From Candidatus Gastranaerophilales bacterium (GTDB taxonomy: Bacteria; Cyanobacteriota; Vampirovibrionia; Gastranaerophilales; Gastranaerophilaceae), in contig CALUXU010000007.1 of assembly GCA_944324825.1 (NCBI GenBank), positions 26,238 to 90,237 on the forward strand: DNA of 64,000 nucleotides, in the 5' to 3' direction. Within the stretch, counting starts at the first letter, position 1. Each line of letters begins with the position of its first letter. Below the pieces are notes generated by a model that did not search any database, was not told where the DNA came from, and saw only the letters and a list, made by a program, of their open reading frames with translations. Made by a program: the position numbers and the translations under genes. Shown piece by piece: positions 17,743-27,699 of this stretch.

Positions 17743-20700
17743 TTAAGCTGCATATTTAGATATGATTTCATCTTTCCAGCTGTTAAGTTCTGCATATTCA
17801 GGAGATTTAGTATCAACTTTATTTCCTGCAGCACTTTGTTTAGAAAGTTCAATCATTTTATCAAACATTGCTCTATCTTTTTCTGCAACTCTGTTTGCAG
17901 TAAGTATTGTATTAAGATTTTCAGATTCCATATTGCGTTTAAGCGTAATATTTTCTAACTTACCCTTTGAAGAACTGTCATTTTCATCGATACTAATTTT
18001 AGCATTGTAATCATTTGAAAGTTCATCAATCTTGTTAATTTTTTGTTCTAGTTTGGTTTGTTTATCACTATTAGAAGCAATTACACCTTCAAATACTGCA
18101 TTTGCTTTGTCTGCCGCATTATTGTTATTGTTGATAACATCCATAATCTTAGAATTAGATGCCAATTTACCGCCTTTTTGAAGTTTATCAAATTCTTTAA
18201 CCATCGGCAGAATATATTGTCTTTCAGATGCAACATTTGCTTCAATCATATCTTCTTGAGTAATTTGAAGTCTGTTGATATAACCGTGAATAGGATCATC
18301 TTCAGTACCTCTGTTCCAGCTTAAGTTTGTTTTTAAGTTATTTTTAACAATTGATTTATATTTATCTTTATCATTAAAGTATACATCCATACCTTCATTG
18401 AACTTATCACAAAGTTTATGACCATAATGTTGGAACCAATTTTGTTCGTGTTCAGTACCTTTGAGGTTATGATTTTTGATATCGTTAGCAAAACTGCCTT
18501 CGTATTCAGCAACAAAACCATTTACACCATCTTTAACGGTATCAACAAAGCCACCGGTTGCAGTTGTTATAATCGGTGTACCCATTGCGTAACATTCTCC
18601 CTGAGTCAAGCCGCAAGGTTCAAATGTTGATGGTGCACAGAAATATGTTGTTGCGGAATACAATGACGGATTTGGCATAAATCCTTGTAATACCTGTATT
18701 CGCTTAACATCTTCAGGATTTGTATAATTATCCGGATTTTTCAATGCTTCCAGGAATTGTCTTTCATGAACCTCTTCCAATTCACCACCGGCAATAATAA
18801 CAGGTTTCGGTTTGCCAGGATGTTTTTCATCCCAAGTATTGAATAATTCTTGAACAGCTTTTTGGAACATTCCAAGACCCTTTTGATCTGTTAATCTGTG
18901 CGCAAATGTAATCATTGGAGCCTGTTCAAAATCTTCTCTTGAAATTTGTGCAGGTTCACCTATTGATTGATATTTGAAACCGCCTTTAGGTGGTTCTTTA
19001 TCCATAATAGGTTTTAAGAAGTTATCATAAAATTCCATTTTGTTATGTTGACGTGCTTCCATTACTTCGTCAATAGGAGTGAAATGGTTATAAGTTTGAA
19101 GATTTATTCCAAACTTAGATTTTAACCAGCCGGCTTTAGCTTCTGTCGTATTAAGAGCTCTGTCTAAGCCGTTAACTTCACCGATAATAGAATCATTACC
19201 GCTTCTTCTCTTAAGAATATCAAATGCCATGCCGGAAGCTTGTTTACCGGATTTTAATTCTTTTTCGTAATTCTTTGATACTGGAACAAAGTAATCTGAT
19301 AATGAAATACCGTGTGCAAGGTTGTTGAATTGTCTGTCATTTTCATTATCTTTTTCGTAAACTACTGCATTATCAACTGAAGAATATTCACTGCCGGTTG
19401 AAGCATTTTCTGCAATACCGTAAGCATATTGATCATAAAGAGTGTTTACAATATTTTCTGTAACAAAATCGCTTCTTTCGATTGAATCGTTACGTGTTCC
19501 GCCGGAAATACCTGCATTGTGTCCAATCATTAGAAGAGGCATATCTCTCAAGGCATCTTTTACATCGTCATCAATTACGTTATAAGCATTTTCCATCGGA
19601 GCTTTATAACGTAATAAGCCGGCCATAGATGCAGCATGCCAATCATTAAGAATCATTGATACAGGAGGTTTAACAGAATCATAAGCTTCTTTATCAATAA
19701 CTTTTATTTCACCTAATCCTGTTTTTGGCTTGCCTAATGCTTGAGAAACCTTAGCTTCTGCAAGTTGATAAACTGCCTTAGAGAAGAAGGCAAATTTTTC
19801 AGGCTCATCTGCGTTAAAATTGTTGGTATATATATCGCCGCCAAAGTTATCTGTATTTTTTACAAATATTATTCTTTGGTCCGGATTTTCAACCTTCTTA
19901 CCGTCTAAACCTTGACGTTTAATATGACCAACATAAAATTCTACATTTTGATTGATGACTTTAGAGCCTCTGTACTGTTGAACAGGAACCTCTGCCATCT
20001 TTTTCAAATTAAATGTTTCGCCGCCATAAATATATTTGTATGACTTACCTGTTTTTTCATCGCCGTATTCAATAAATTCGGCTTTTCCTTTTTGTTGATA
20101 CATCGGAATAAATACAGGGTTATCAATCCCCATATCGGTAAAGTTGTTTTGGAGTTCCATAGGAACTGAACCCAAACCGCCTGCTTTAATCGGGTCGAAT
20201 TCTGCAGTCAATGCCCAAATAGCATTTGATTTCATTAAAGGAACATATTTTTTACGATAATCTGAAACAATTTGTTGTGTTTGACCATTTTTTCTGCCTA
20301 TTCTGTAAATAACAGCAGTATGAATATCATCCATTGCAGATTGAATTTTTGATTTATTCATGTATTTTTCGTTGTTATTTACAACCATCAGATTCAAACC
20401 GTGCCAAGGTTGACGGTGAATTTTCATTGCAAGGTTCGCCTGATTAGATACTGAGTTTACACGACTCATAGCAGCATTTGCAGTATCTATTGCCTGATTA
20501 GCCTTGCCGTCAATTCCGTTTGCTTTATTTTCCGCATTTTGAGCTTTTGCATCTGCTTCATTAGAACGTTTAACTGCATCACTTGCCGTAGCTTCTATTT
20601 TACTAATCTTATTTTCACGTTCCAACACTGCAGATTCAGCTTTAGTTTTTGCATTTTTGATTTCATCATCGGTCATACCGATATTTTTCAAGGCATCTTT

Positions 20701-21117
20701 ATTGCTGTCAAAATGATTAACAATAGCTCCGCCGGTTGCAGCTCCCAAAATACCGATAACAAACGATGTTGCATTCTTTACTTTTTCTTGAGTAACAGCG
20801 CCCTCTCCGCTTTTTATGGATTGCTCCAATGTCTTGATTTGTTTAGTTAATTGTTTTGAATTCTTTACAGACGTTGCAATTGCCGCAGCAGAAACACCTA
20901 TAGCCGCAACAGATGCACCTGTCGCAATATAAGGCATTGCCTTATCTATATTAATTTTATTTTTCTTCCCCTCTTTAGTCGGCGTTTGAACCGTTTGTAC
21001 CGTTTGTACAGGCTGACTAACCGCTTTTTGCTGCTGCACATTTCTGGAAATAAGGTTATTGTTTCCCCTAAATGTTCTAAAGACTTCATCCCCTACTGAA
21101 TTTGCCACATCTGACAT
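17743..21117 (-). CDS. Membrane-anchored starch/glycogen synthase-like glycosyltransferase
   Basis: 1124 aa. Residues from about 300 on follow the GT5 starch synthase pattern: WALTAEFDPIKAGGLGSVP (the KxGGLG nucleotide-sugar loop) and, late, FCAPSTFEPCGLTQGECYAMG followed by ATGGFVDTV. A PMITFAHRLTDQKGL segment lies between. GT5 enzymes add glucose from ADP- or UDP-glucose to an alpha-glucan. Unusual: a ~300-residue N-terminal extension with two hydrophobic segments (about 62-85 and 120-135), a long coiled coil (about 150-240), and a ~180-residue helical C-terminal tail. The normal length is 470-500. Start at ATG 21117 (AGGAG 8 nt upstream); an ATG two codons earlier is too close to it. No other glycogen gene is adjacent. 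Confidence 0.8.
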   Translation of the reverse strand: MSDVANSVGDEVFRTFRGNNNLISRNVQQQKAVSQPVQTVQTVQTPTKEGKKNKINIDKAMPYIATGASVAAIGVSAAAIATSVKNSKQLTKQIKTLEQSIKSGEGAVTQEKVKNATSFVIGILGAATGGAIVNHFDSNKDALKNIGMTDDEIKNAKTKAESAVLERENKISKIEATASDAVKRSNEADAKAQNAENKANGIDGKANQAIDTANAAMSRVNSVSNQANLAMKIHRQPWHGLNLMVVNNNEKYMNKSKIQSAMDDIHTAVIYRIGRKNGQTQQIVSDYRKKYVPLMKSNAIWALTAEFDPIKAGGLGSVPMELQNNFTDMGIDNPVFIPMYQQKGKAEFIEYGDEKTGKSYKYIYGGETFNLKKMAEVPVQQYRGSKVINQNVEFYVGHIKRQGLDGKKVENPDQRIIFVKNTDNFGGDIYTNNFNADEPEKFAFFSKAVYQLAEAKVSQALGKPKTGLGEIKVIDKEAYDSVKPPVSMILNDWHAASMAGLLRYKAPMENAYNVIDDDVKDALRDMPLLMIGHNAGISGGTRNDSIERSDFVTENIVNTLYDQYAYGIAENASTGSEYSSVDNAVVYEKDNENDRQFNNLAHGISLSDYFVPVSKNYEKELKSGKQASGMAFDILKRRSGNDSIIGEVNGLDRALNTTEAKAGWLKSKFGINLQTYNHFTPIDEVMEARQHNKMEFYDNFLKPIMDKEPPKGGFKYQSIGEPAQISREDFEQAPMITFAHRLTDQKGLGMFQKAVQELFNTWDEKHPGKPKPVIIAGGELEEVHERQFLEALKNPDNYTNPEDVKRIQVLQGFMPNPSLYSATTYFCAPSTFEPCGLTQGECYAMGTPIITTATGGFVDTVKDGVNGFVAEYEGSFANDIKNHNLKGTEHEQNWFQHYGHKLCDKFNEGMDVYFNDKDKYKSIVKNNLKTNLSWNRGTEDDPIHGYINRLQITQEDMIEANVASERQYILPMVKEFDKLQKGGKLASNSKIMDVINNNNNAADKANAVFEGVIASNSDKQTKLEQKINKIDELSNDYNAKISIDENDSSSKGKLENITLKRNMESENLNTILTANRVAEKDRAMFDKMIELSKQSAAGNKVDTKSPEYAELNSWKDEIISKYAA

Positions 21118-21362
21118 TACCATAACTCCTAATTAACTAACACAATCTATATATAAATACACCGTTTACGGAATAATTTAACCTAACCTTATAACTGTAC
21201 TATATCTTAAAAAAGTATTGAAAATAATAATTTTTGCTAAAATTTGAACAAATATTACAAAATTGTAATATTTATTAATATAACTACAATATTAGGGAGA
21301 AAAAAAAAAGAATTTAAGGTAAACTTATCTAGTAGAATATATTTTAATAAATGGGGAATATT

Positions 21363-21488
21363 ATGCACGAGTACGTTTTTAAGATGAAAAAGGGCGATAT
21401 TGAAATTGAATTAAAATCTGATGATATTGAATTTGTTGAAGAACAATTAAACAAATGGCGTGATGAGTTATTAAAAAATAATCAATAG
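21363..21488 (+). CDS. Small protein, 41 aa, related to next gene's N terminus
   Basis: Begins MHEYVFKMKKGDIEIELKSDD and ends in an acidic/basic helix. The pattern (two strands with K-G-x-I-E-x-E, then a helix) matches the first ~35 residues of the following protein (RKGKIELEFTTDD). GGGGA precedes ATG 21363, and the stop is 6 nt before the next ATG, so it is the first gene of a unit with that gene and mnmA. No known family. Confidence 0.7.
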   Translation: MHEYVFKMKKGDIEIELKSDDIEFVEEQLNKWRDELLKNNQ

Positions 21489-21494
21489 GTAAAA

Positions 21495-22253
21495 ATGTAC
21501 ACAATTATTTTAAGAAAAGGCAAGATAGAGCTTGAATTTACAACTGATGACAAAGAAACAGTGAGAAAGCACCTGTGGCTTATTATCAATCAGGCATCTA
21601 ATGCTGCCTCTCAGATAAATACCACACCATTGCCGCCGATTCAGGAAGCTGTTGAACCACCGGCAACTGAACCTGAAAATATTCCGGATTCAAATATTCC
21701 ATTACCGGTTCAAGAGATTCAACAGGAAACCCAGCCAGTTGAAGCAATACAGGAGGTTAAACCTGCCGTATTTGAACATATACAGGAATCCGAAAAAAAT
21801 GCAGTTATTACAAACGCGGAAGAAATTATTCCTCAAAGTATTGATATTGCACCGGTAAAACCGCTTACAATAAATTCATTACAAAATCCGGAGCCTGAAA
21901 TCCCGCAAGAGCCTGATTTTGATAAAATTTTAAACAACGAAATTGAGCACACAGGCAATGAGACTCCGATACTGAAAGATCAGAGATTTATAGAGTATGT
22001 TGAAGGCAAATCCGCACTGGATAAAATAGATTTTCTTGTGATAACAGCACAGTATTTGGCTCAATATGAAAATATGAATACGTTCAACCTCAAGCATATT
22101 AATGCCAAGCTTATGCAGAATTTCACGCTGATAGTTGACCATTCTGTTTTACAAAGTGCAATTTCAAGAGAATTTATTACCCGTGTCCATGAAGGAGCAG
22201 ATGATACATCAACTGAATATATGCTCACAGAAAAAGGGTTAAGGAGTTACTAA
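21495..22253 (+). CDS. Hypothetical protein with Pro/Glu-rich linker
   Basis: 252 aa in three parts. Residues 1-35 form a small module like the preceding 41-aa protein. About 36-165 is a low-complexity linker rich in Pro, Glu and Gln. About 166-252 (VEGKSALDKIDFLVITAQYLAQ ... YMLTEKGLRSY) looks like a compact helical, possibly winged-helix domain. No membrane segment. Middle gene of a three-gene unit that ends with mnmA (3 nt gap). The operon suggests, without proving, a link to tRNA modification or translation. Confidence 0.7.
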   Translation: MYTIILRKGKIELEFTTDDKETVRKHLWLIINQASNAASQINTTPLPPIQEAVEPPATEPENIPDSNIPLPVQEIQQETQPVEAIQEVKPAVFEHIQESEKNAVITNAEEIIPQSIDIAPVKPLTINSLQNPEPEIPQEPDFDKILNNEIEHTGNETPILKDQRFIEYVEGKSALDKIDFLVITAQYLAQYENMNTFNLKHINAKLMQNFTLIVDHSVLQSAISREFITRVHEGADDTSTEYMLTEKGLRSY

Positions 22254-22255
22254 CA

Positions 22256-23290
22256 TTGAATAAAAAAGTTGCAGTCGCATTAAGTGGTGGAGTAGACAGC
22301 AGTGTCACCGCTTATTTATTAAAGCAGCAAGGGTATGATGTCGTTGCCATTACAGGGAAAATGGTAAACAGTGATAATGCCGATATAATTATCCAAAATG
22401 CAAAATCCGTTGCTGATTATCTTGGGATAAAGCATTACACCATAGATGCTACAAAAGAATTTCAGGAAAAAGTTATAAATTATTTTGATAATTCATATAA
22501 ATCAGGAGAAACTCCTAATCCTTGTATTATGTGTAACAAATTCATAAAATGGGGAATGTTATTTGATTTTGCAATAAATGAACTGAATGCGGATTATATT
22601 GCAACAGGGCATTATGCAAATATAAAACAAGACGGAAACTTTTATAAACTCTATCCGGCAAAAGATACAAATAAAGACCAGCTCTATTTTTTATTTCAGT
22701 TGAATCAAGCACAGCTATCTAAAACACTTTTTCCGCTTTTTGAATATGAAAAAGCCGAGATTAGAGAGATTGCACTAAAAAATAACCTGCCTTCTAAATC
22801 CTCTAAAGAAAGTCAGGATATCTGTTTTATACAAAAGCCGATGACAACAAAAAAATACTTATTAGAAAGAATCAAACCGCAGCAAGGAAATTTTGTTGAA
22901 ATCTCAACAGGAAAAATCCTCGGCAGACACGAAGGTTATTTCCAATACACGATAGGGCAAAGAAAAGGTATCGGAATTGCGGCTCCTGAGCCTCTGTATG
23001 TAATAGATATTGATGCCGGGCAAAATATAGTATATGTAGGGAATAAAGAAGCAACGTATAAAGATGAATTAACGTTAAAAGATTTTAATTCTTCATATCC
23101 GATAGAAAATAACGAGTTTGATGCGCTGGTAAAAATACGATACAATATGAAACCTGTAAAAGCACACGTTACAATCAATGATACGGTAAATATCAAATTC
23201 ATAGAGCCTGTAAATTCTATTGCAAAAGGACAAGCCTGCGTACTCTATGATATTAATGACGGACACTTGATAGGCGGAAGTTTTATTTAA
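22256..23290 (+). CDS. mnmA: tRNA-specific 2-thiouridylase
   Basis: Adds sulphur at C2 of U34 in tRNA for Lys, Glu and Gln. Seen: PP-loop VALSGGVDSSV (residues 7-17), catalytic cysteine in NPCIMCNKFIKWG, DYIATGHYA, SQDICFI with the second catalytic cysteine, and the C-terminal barrel YTIGQRKGIGI. 344 aa is normal. Start is TTG 22256 with AAGGAG 9 nt upstream; no ATG is possible. Receives sulphur through cysteine desulfurase relays; nifS in this window is one candidate. Overlaps the convergent next gene by 4 nt. Confidence 0.95.
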   Translation: MNKKVAVALSGGVDSSVTAYLLKQQGYDVVAITGKMVNSDNADIIIQNAKSVADYLGIKHYTIDATKEFQEKVINYFDNSYKSGETPNPCIMCNKFIKWGMLFDFAINELNADYIATGHYANIKQDGNFYKLYPAKDTNKDQLYFLFQLNQAQLSKTLFPLFEYEKAEIREIALKNNLPSKSSKESQDICFIQKPMTTKKYLLERIKPQQGNFVEISTGKILGRHEGYFQYTIGQRKGIGIAAPEPLYVIDIDAGQNIVYVGNKEATYKDELTLKDFNSSYPIENNEFDALVKIRYNMKPVKAHVTINDTVNIKFIEPVNSIAKGQACVLYDINDGHLIGGSFI

Positions 23291-25032
23291 GTCAGCTTAT
23301 TAATAAATGCTGTATATTTTTGTTTAAACTTCAATTGTTCTTCTCTGTTTTTCTCAGTAACAGGAATACCGACAGCAAGTCGGGATAAACCTTCGTTTAG
23401 CAAACCGAATACTCCTGATACAAGAGCTACGCAGTACAGGGATTTGTTATACTTAACTCTAAACATATTATTCAATATAGTTAAAATATAAGCCCCCATA
23501 CCTATATTTACTCCTCGCTGCAAGAGAACCTTCTTTGAAACCTTTTTGGCGTTATCTTTATTATTTTCTTTTTGCATAACCATATTATAACTATCTGCAA
23601 CTATAAAGTATGAAGAAGCACTGCTGGTTGCAACTTTAGAATACTTTGCAAGATTGTGATTGGAATAGTTGGTTTTTGTTTTATTATCAAAAGATGAGAG
23701 AATTTTTTTGTTTAGTTTTTCTTTAAAATCAGGTCGATTCTGAATAGATTTTATATAAGAAATTCCCTGCAATAAATTTTCCTCTCCCTTATCGGCAATT
23801 TGTTTTTTATTCTTTGAAAATAATTTAAACGGCATCGTTGAAATATCATATAAAGCTCTTATCGGAGTCATAATAACAGAATCAACAATGGTATATACAC
23901 CCTTTCTGTTTTGAGTTCCAAGAAAAACTTTTTTAGTTTTCTGTTCTGAAGCAATCGATTGGTATTTTTCCGCAAGGTTTTCAAACCCGTTATCATTCAA
24001 TTTTTGAATAACCGAATTAAATTCCTTTTTAGTTATATAAACATCTTTTTTTACAAGTTTATTGTACATTTTAGAGAGTAAAGGGGTTAATTTTTTACCG
24101 GTCTTTGATGATTTTAATAATAAAGCCACAGCACCTGCCGTAAACAAACCTGATACAAGCTTTAATCCTTTTGCCGAATGTTTTATTGTTGTTTTGTCAT
24201 TTGCAATATCAATCAGAGGATGTTCCTCATCTTTTTGCTGTTTAGATTTAACAAAAGTAACAGGTTTTCCTGCTATAACCCTTGATAACATCTCCGTCCC
24301 GGCAACAATTCCGGTAGTTACGGCAAGAGAGGTTAATGCGTTTTTATTAACAAACTTTGACAGCGCCCCCAGTACAACATACTGCGCATAGGCCATTATT
24401 CCAATTCTTGATACCTCTTGTTTGAAACGTTTTTTCTTTTCCTGTTTGGCTTCCACTTTGTTATTATTAATCATCATTGATTGATTGTACGCATCATTTG
24501 CAAAAAAGACAGCCGGCACCAAACCTGATGCCAGCCTGCTTACTGCACGTTCTTTTTCTGAACTGTAATTAGAGATAACAGGGTTTAATCTGTTTTGCCC
24601 TATCTTAAATATTTCATCTTCCGATAATGACATACTCTCCAAACAGTTCCCAACCGCAGAATTTTTTGAAATCATTGAACGTGCTTTTTTACGTTGTTTT
24701 ATTATATTTGAATCTAAAAGCTTTGATACAAACTGAGAATTGGGCTTCTTTTTTTGAATTTTCTTTAAAAGAGATTCCGCCAAATCAATCGGTAAACCTC
24801 TTACCGGATATACAATCGAGTTTATCAAATCCAGAGAAACATTCTTCTCTTTTATTGCTACTCCGGCATTATTGGCGTTAATTTTCTTTAATTGTTTTCC
24901 CAGATACTCTCCGGCAGACGTTCCGAATACGGCAGTATACTTATCAACAGAGGTTTGAAGGTTATTATAAACCTTAGTCGAATATAATAACCTGCTGTTT
25001 ATTAATCTGGAAATTAACCCTACGCGTAACAT
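23287..25032 (-). CDS. Hypothetical membrane protein with internal duplication
   Basis: 581 aa, strongly basic, with several short hydrophobic stretches. A ~100-residue unit occurs twice. About 170-275 has an ANDAYNQSMMIN segment, a Lys-rich stretch, IGIMAYAQYVVLGAL, and LSRVIAGKPVT. About 470-575 has VADSYNMVMQKEN, a Lys-rich stretch, IGMGAYILTILNNMF, and LSRLAVGIPVT. The shared end motif LSR-x-A/I-x-G-x-PVT is clear. AGGAG is 5 nt from ATG 25032. No known family. The composition recalls the His-rich membrane protein at 36136-37212. Confidence 0.7.
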   Translation of the reverse strand: MLRVGLISRLINSRLLYSTKVYNNLQTSVDKYTAVFGTSAGEYLGKQLKKINANNAGVAIKEKNVSLDLINSIVYPVRGLPIDLAESLLKKIQKKKPNSQFVSKLLDSNIIKQRKKARSMISKNSAVGNCLESMSLSEDEIFKIGQNRLNPVISNYSSEKERAVSRLASGLVPAVFFANDAYNQSMMINNNKVEAKQEKKKRFKQEVSRIGIMAYAQYVVLGALSKFVNKNALTSLAVTTGIVAGTEMLSRVIAGKPVTFVKSKQQKDEEHPLIDIANDKTTIKHSAKGLKLVSGLFTAGAVALLLKSSKTGKKLTPLLSKMYNKLVKKDVYITKKEFNSVIQKLNDNGFENLAEKYQSIASEQKTKKVFLGTQNRKGVYTIVDSVIMTPIRALYDISTMPFKLFSKNKKQIADKGEENLLQGISYIKSIQNRPDFKEKLNKKILSSFDNKTKTNYSNHNLAKYSKVATSSASSYFIVADSYNMVMQKENNKDNAKKVSKKVLLQRGVNIGMGAYILTILNNMFRVKYNKSLYCVALVSGVFGLLNEGLSRLAVGIPVTEKNREEQLKFKQKYTAFINKLT

Positions 25033-25173
25033 AATATCTCCTAATATAAAAATAAAACAGTATAATTAAATTCATATTAGGTAAAAATACTGACAGAAAG
25101 TGAGATACAGAGATTTCTTAACACAATCCTAACAAAAGCATAATAAAGTAAATAATAAAGGCATGGTTTATTA

Positions 25174-25179
25174 TATAAT
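25174..25179 (+). promoter_or_regulatory. TATAAT -10 box giving a leaderless start
   Basis: A perfect TATAAT ends 6 nt before ATG 25186, so transcription would start at or next to the start codon. No Shine-Dalgarno sequence is present. Confidence 0.5.
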
Positions 25180-25185
25180 TTGAGT

Positions 25186-25878
25186 ATGTTAAAAAATAAG
25201 ATTTTAATCGTAGACGATGAAGAGTCAATCAGAGAATTGTTGGAAATGCTTTTGGAATCCAACGGGTTTTCTAATATAAAAACAGCATCAGACGGAGAGA
25301 TGGCATTAGAAATAATTGAAGAATGGGAGCCGGACTTAATTCTACTGGATTTAATGCTGCCTAAAGTTGACGGGCTCACTATTTGCAAAAGGTTGCGCTC
25401 GGAGGAAAAGACCTCTAATATTCCGATTATTATGCTTACGGCAAAAAGTGAGGAATCAGATATCGTTCTGGGGTTGGAACTCGGTGCAAATGATTATATA
25501 ACAAAGCCCTTCAGCAACAAAATTGTTATTGCAAGAATCAGAAACCAGCTAAGAACAACTGTAAAAGAAAATAAAATTATCCGCTATGACAATCTTTTAA
25601 TTGATTTGACTCAACATATAGCCAAACTGGACGGAATTGAATTAGATTTGACTTTCAGTGAGTTTGAAATACTTACCCGATTTGTTAAATCCCCGGGCAG
25701 GGTATACACAAGGAGTCAGTTACTGGCAAACCTAAAAGGTGATGCTTACTATGATGTTACAGACAGAACCATAGACGTTCAAATTGTAAATCTAAGAAAG
25801 AAACTGGGAGATTTTGGCAAAAATATTATAACAATAAGAAGTATCGGATACTGTATTAAGTCACTGGAGAATGAATAA
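25186..25878 (+). CDS. Response regulator, OmpR/PhoB family
   Basis: 230 aa. Receiver domain with the acidic pair DD at 10-11, phosphoacceptor Asp55 in LILLDLMLP and Lys near 107 in DYITKPFS. C-terminal winged helix (SEFEILTRFVKSPGRVYTRSQLL ... TIDVQIVNLRKKLG ... RSIGYCIK) of the OmpR type binds DNA. The ATG at 25186 is preferred to TTG 25180. The stop overlaps the kinase ATG (TAATG), so it forms a two-component pair with the next gene. Confidence 0.95.
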   Translation: MLKNKILIVDDEESIRELLEMLLESNGFSNIKTASDGEMALEIIEEWEPDLILLDLMLPKVDGLTICKRLRSEEKTSNIPIIMLTAKSEESDIVLGLELGANDYITKPFSNKIVIARIRNQLRTTVKENKIIRYDNLLIDLTQHIAKLDGIELDLTFSEFEILTRFVKSPGRVYTRSQLLANLKGDAYYDVTDRTIDVQIVNLRKKLGDFGKNIITIRSIGYCIKSLENE

Positions 25879-27299
25879 TGATAAAAAACAGAGATAATTT
25901 CTTATTGTTCATACCGGTATTAATCGCAGGGATTGTTTTACTGACTACATTCCTTTTGATTTTTCAACTTAAGCAATTCGGCTCATCGTATATTAAAGAT
26001 GCAGAAGAAGAATTGAATGTCGATACCAAGCAAGCACTCTGGATTATTAAACCTATACTTGAAAATAATGATTATGCAAAACTGAACAAATACTGTTCGG
26101 ATATGAAGAATGAAAAAATGCGGTTAACTATAATAAACCCAGCCGGAAAAGTAATCGCAGATTCTAAAACCGGTATAAACAAACTTGATAATCATTCCAA
26201 CAGACCGGAAATTAAAGCTGCACAAACAGGGCAATCCAACACAACCATAAGATACAGCAATACAATGCATTCAGAAATGGTCTACCATTCTGAACCTGTT
26301 ATGATAAACGGAGAAGGGTATATAGTCAGAGTTTCCGTATCCGCAGATAACATTGAAAAAGTTCTAAACAGAGCAGAAAAAAACATAATACTAACATTTT
26401 TAATCGGGACAGGCGGAGTTATAATACTCTCACTATATATATTCTTGAGAGTAAGAATTCCGTTTAATAAACTTCAGCAAAGCACAATCAAAATAGCAAG
26501 CGGGAATCTGGATACAGAAGTATATGTTCCTAAAAACGGTATACTCTGGGAGCTTGCAAGAGCCGTTGATATTATGTCAAAGCAATTAAAACGCCAAATT
26601 AAAAACATGAAGAAAATGGAAAATTTCAGAAGCGAATTTATTGCAAATGTATCACATGAAGTCAAAACTCCTCTAACATCAATACTTTCTGCCGTAGAAA
26701 TTCTGGACGGAATAGATAACACAAATCCTCGAGCAAAAAAATGTTTAAAAATAATTTCTGAGCAATCGAAACGTTTAAACAGACTAATTCAAGATATTCT
26801 AAGTCTTGCAGATTTAGAAAAAAAACAGATTTTCAAGAATCGCGATTTTGCAGAATTGAGTATAAATTCAACTGTTGAAAATGCGGTAAATCTATGCAGA
26901 GGATTAACAGACGCAGCCGGAATAGAAGTTGTTATTGAAGAAAATACACCGACTAAAATTTTTGGTAACTCATACTTTTTAGAGCAGGCAATCAATAATC
27001 TTATAACCAATGCTGTTAAATACAGCAAAACAGACAAAATAGTTATTAATGCACATGTAGAAAATAACGAGATAAAAATATCAGTTAAAGATTTTGGTAT
27101 CGGAATGAAAAAAGAAGAAGCCGCCCGTATATTTGAACGGTTTTACAGAGTTGATAAAGCGAGAAGCCGAGAATTAGGAGGAACCGGTCTGGGGCTTGCA
27201 ATAGTAAAAAACATCGCAAAACTCCATAACGGAAATGTAGAAGTCATAACAAACCCTGGAAGAGGGGCAAACTTTATTATTACTATCCCGATTATTTAA
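25878..27299 (+). CDS. Sensor histidine kinase, PhoR-like
   Basis: 473 aa inner-membrane kinase. TM1 about 10-30, an extracytoplasmic domain of ~140 residues with a Cache/PAS-like pattern, TM2 about 172-192, HAMP, then HisKA with the phosphorylated His in NVSHEVKTPLTS. The HATPase has INNLITNAVKYS, DFGIGMKKEEAARIFERFYR and GGTGLGLAIVKN. All catalytic boxes are present. Partner of the preceding response regulator. The PhoR-like architecture suggests phosphate or envelope sensing, but the ligand cannot be told. The 3' end overlaps the convergent small gene by 8 nt. Confidence 0.94.
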   Translation: MIKNRDNFLLFIPVLIAGIVLLTTFLLIFQLKQFGSSYIKDAEEELNVDTKQALWIIKPILENNDYAKLNKYCSDMKNEKMRLTIINPAGKVIADSKTGINKLDNHSNRPEIKAAQTGQSNTTIRYSNTMHSEMVYHSEPVMINGEGYIVRVSVSADNIEKVLNRAEKNIILTFLIGTGGVIILSLYIFLRVRIPFNKLQQSTIKIASGNLDTEVYVPKNGILWELARAVDIMSKQLKRQIKNMKKMENFRSEFIANVSHEVKTPLTSILSAVEILDGIDNTNPRAKKCLKIISEQSKRLNRLIQDILSLADLEKKQIFKNRDFAELSINSTVENAVNLCRGLTDAAGIEVVIEENTPTKIFGNSYFLEQAINNLITNAVKYSKTDKIVINAHVENNEIKISVKDFGIGMKKEEAARIFERFYRVDKARSRELGGTGLGLAIVKNIAKLHNGNVEVITNPGRGANFIITIPII

Positions 27300-27639
27300 T
27301 AAATTTCGCAACTCTATTTATAAGTTTTCCAAGCCCAAAGCCAATTAAACTTGCTCCCGGAATCGGAGTCATAAAACCAATTCCGCCAAGAATAGCTGGA
27401 AGATGCTCCTTCTTTACCCTGGTATTAGATACGGCACCTATTATTTTCGTACCCAAACATCTTGTTGAATTATACTGTCGAATCTTGCCTAATCTTCCTC
27501 CGGCTCTCCATCCGTCATTAAAATTGTTGTTGTAATACTTAACTGTCTTTTTTACATCCTCAGATATAGCAGCACCTGCCCTTTTAGCACGCTGAATATG
27601 CTTAGTCAAATATTTACTTCCTGACGAAATCCTAACCAT
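27292..27639 (-). CDS. Hypothetical basic protein with glycine-rich hydrophobic end
   Basis: 115 aa, very basic in the first two thirds (RAKRAGAAISEDVKKTVKYYN). It ends in a hydrophobic, Gly-rich stretch (LPAILGGIGFMTPIPGASLIGFGLGKL) that could be a membrane hairpin. I recognise no family. No obvious ribosome-binding site before ATG 27639. The full-length frame and the compositional match to other membrane proteins here favour a real gene. Confidence 0.55.
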   Translation of the reverse strand: MVRISSGSKYLTKHIQRAKRAGAAISEDVKKTVKYYNNNFNDGWRAGGRLGKIRQYNSTRCLGTKIIGAVSNTRVKKEHLPAILGGIGFMTPIPGASLIGFGLGKLINRVAKFIK

Positions 27640-27699
27640 CTTACTTATATAAATGGAATTTGCAGAAAAAATTTGATAACTTGTTAAATTATATTAAGA

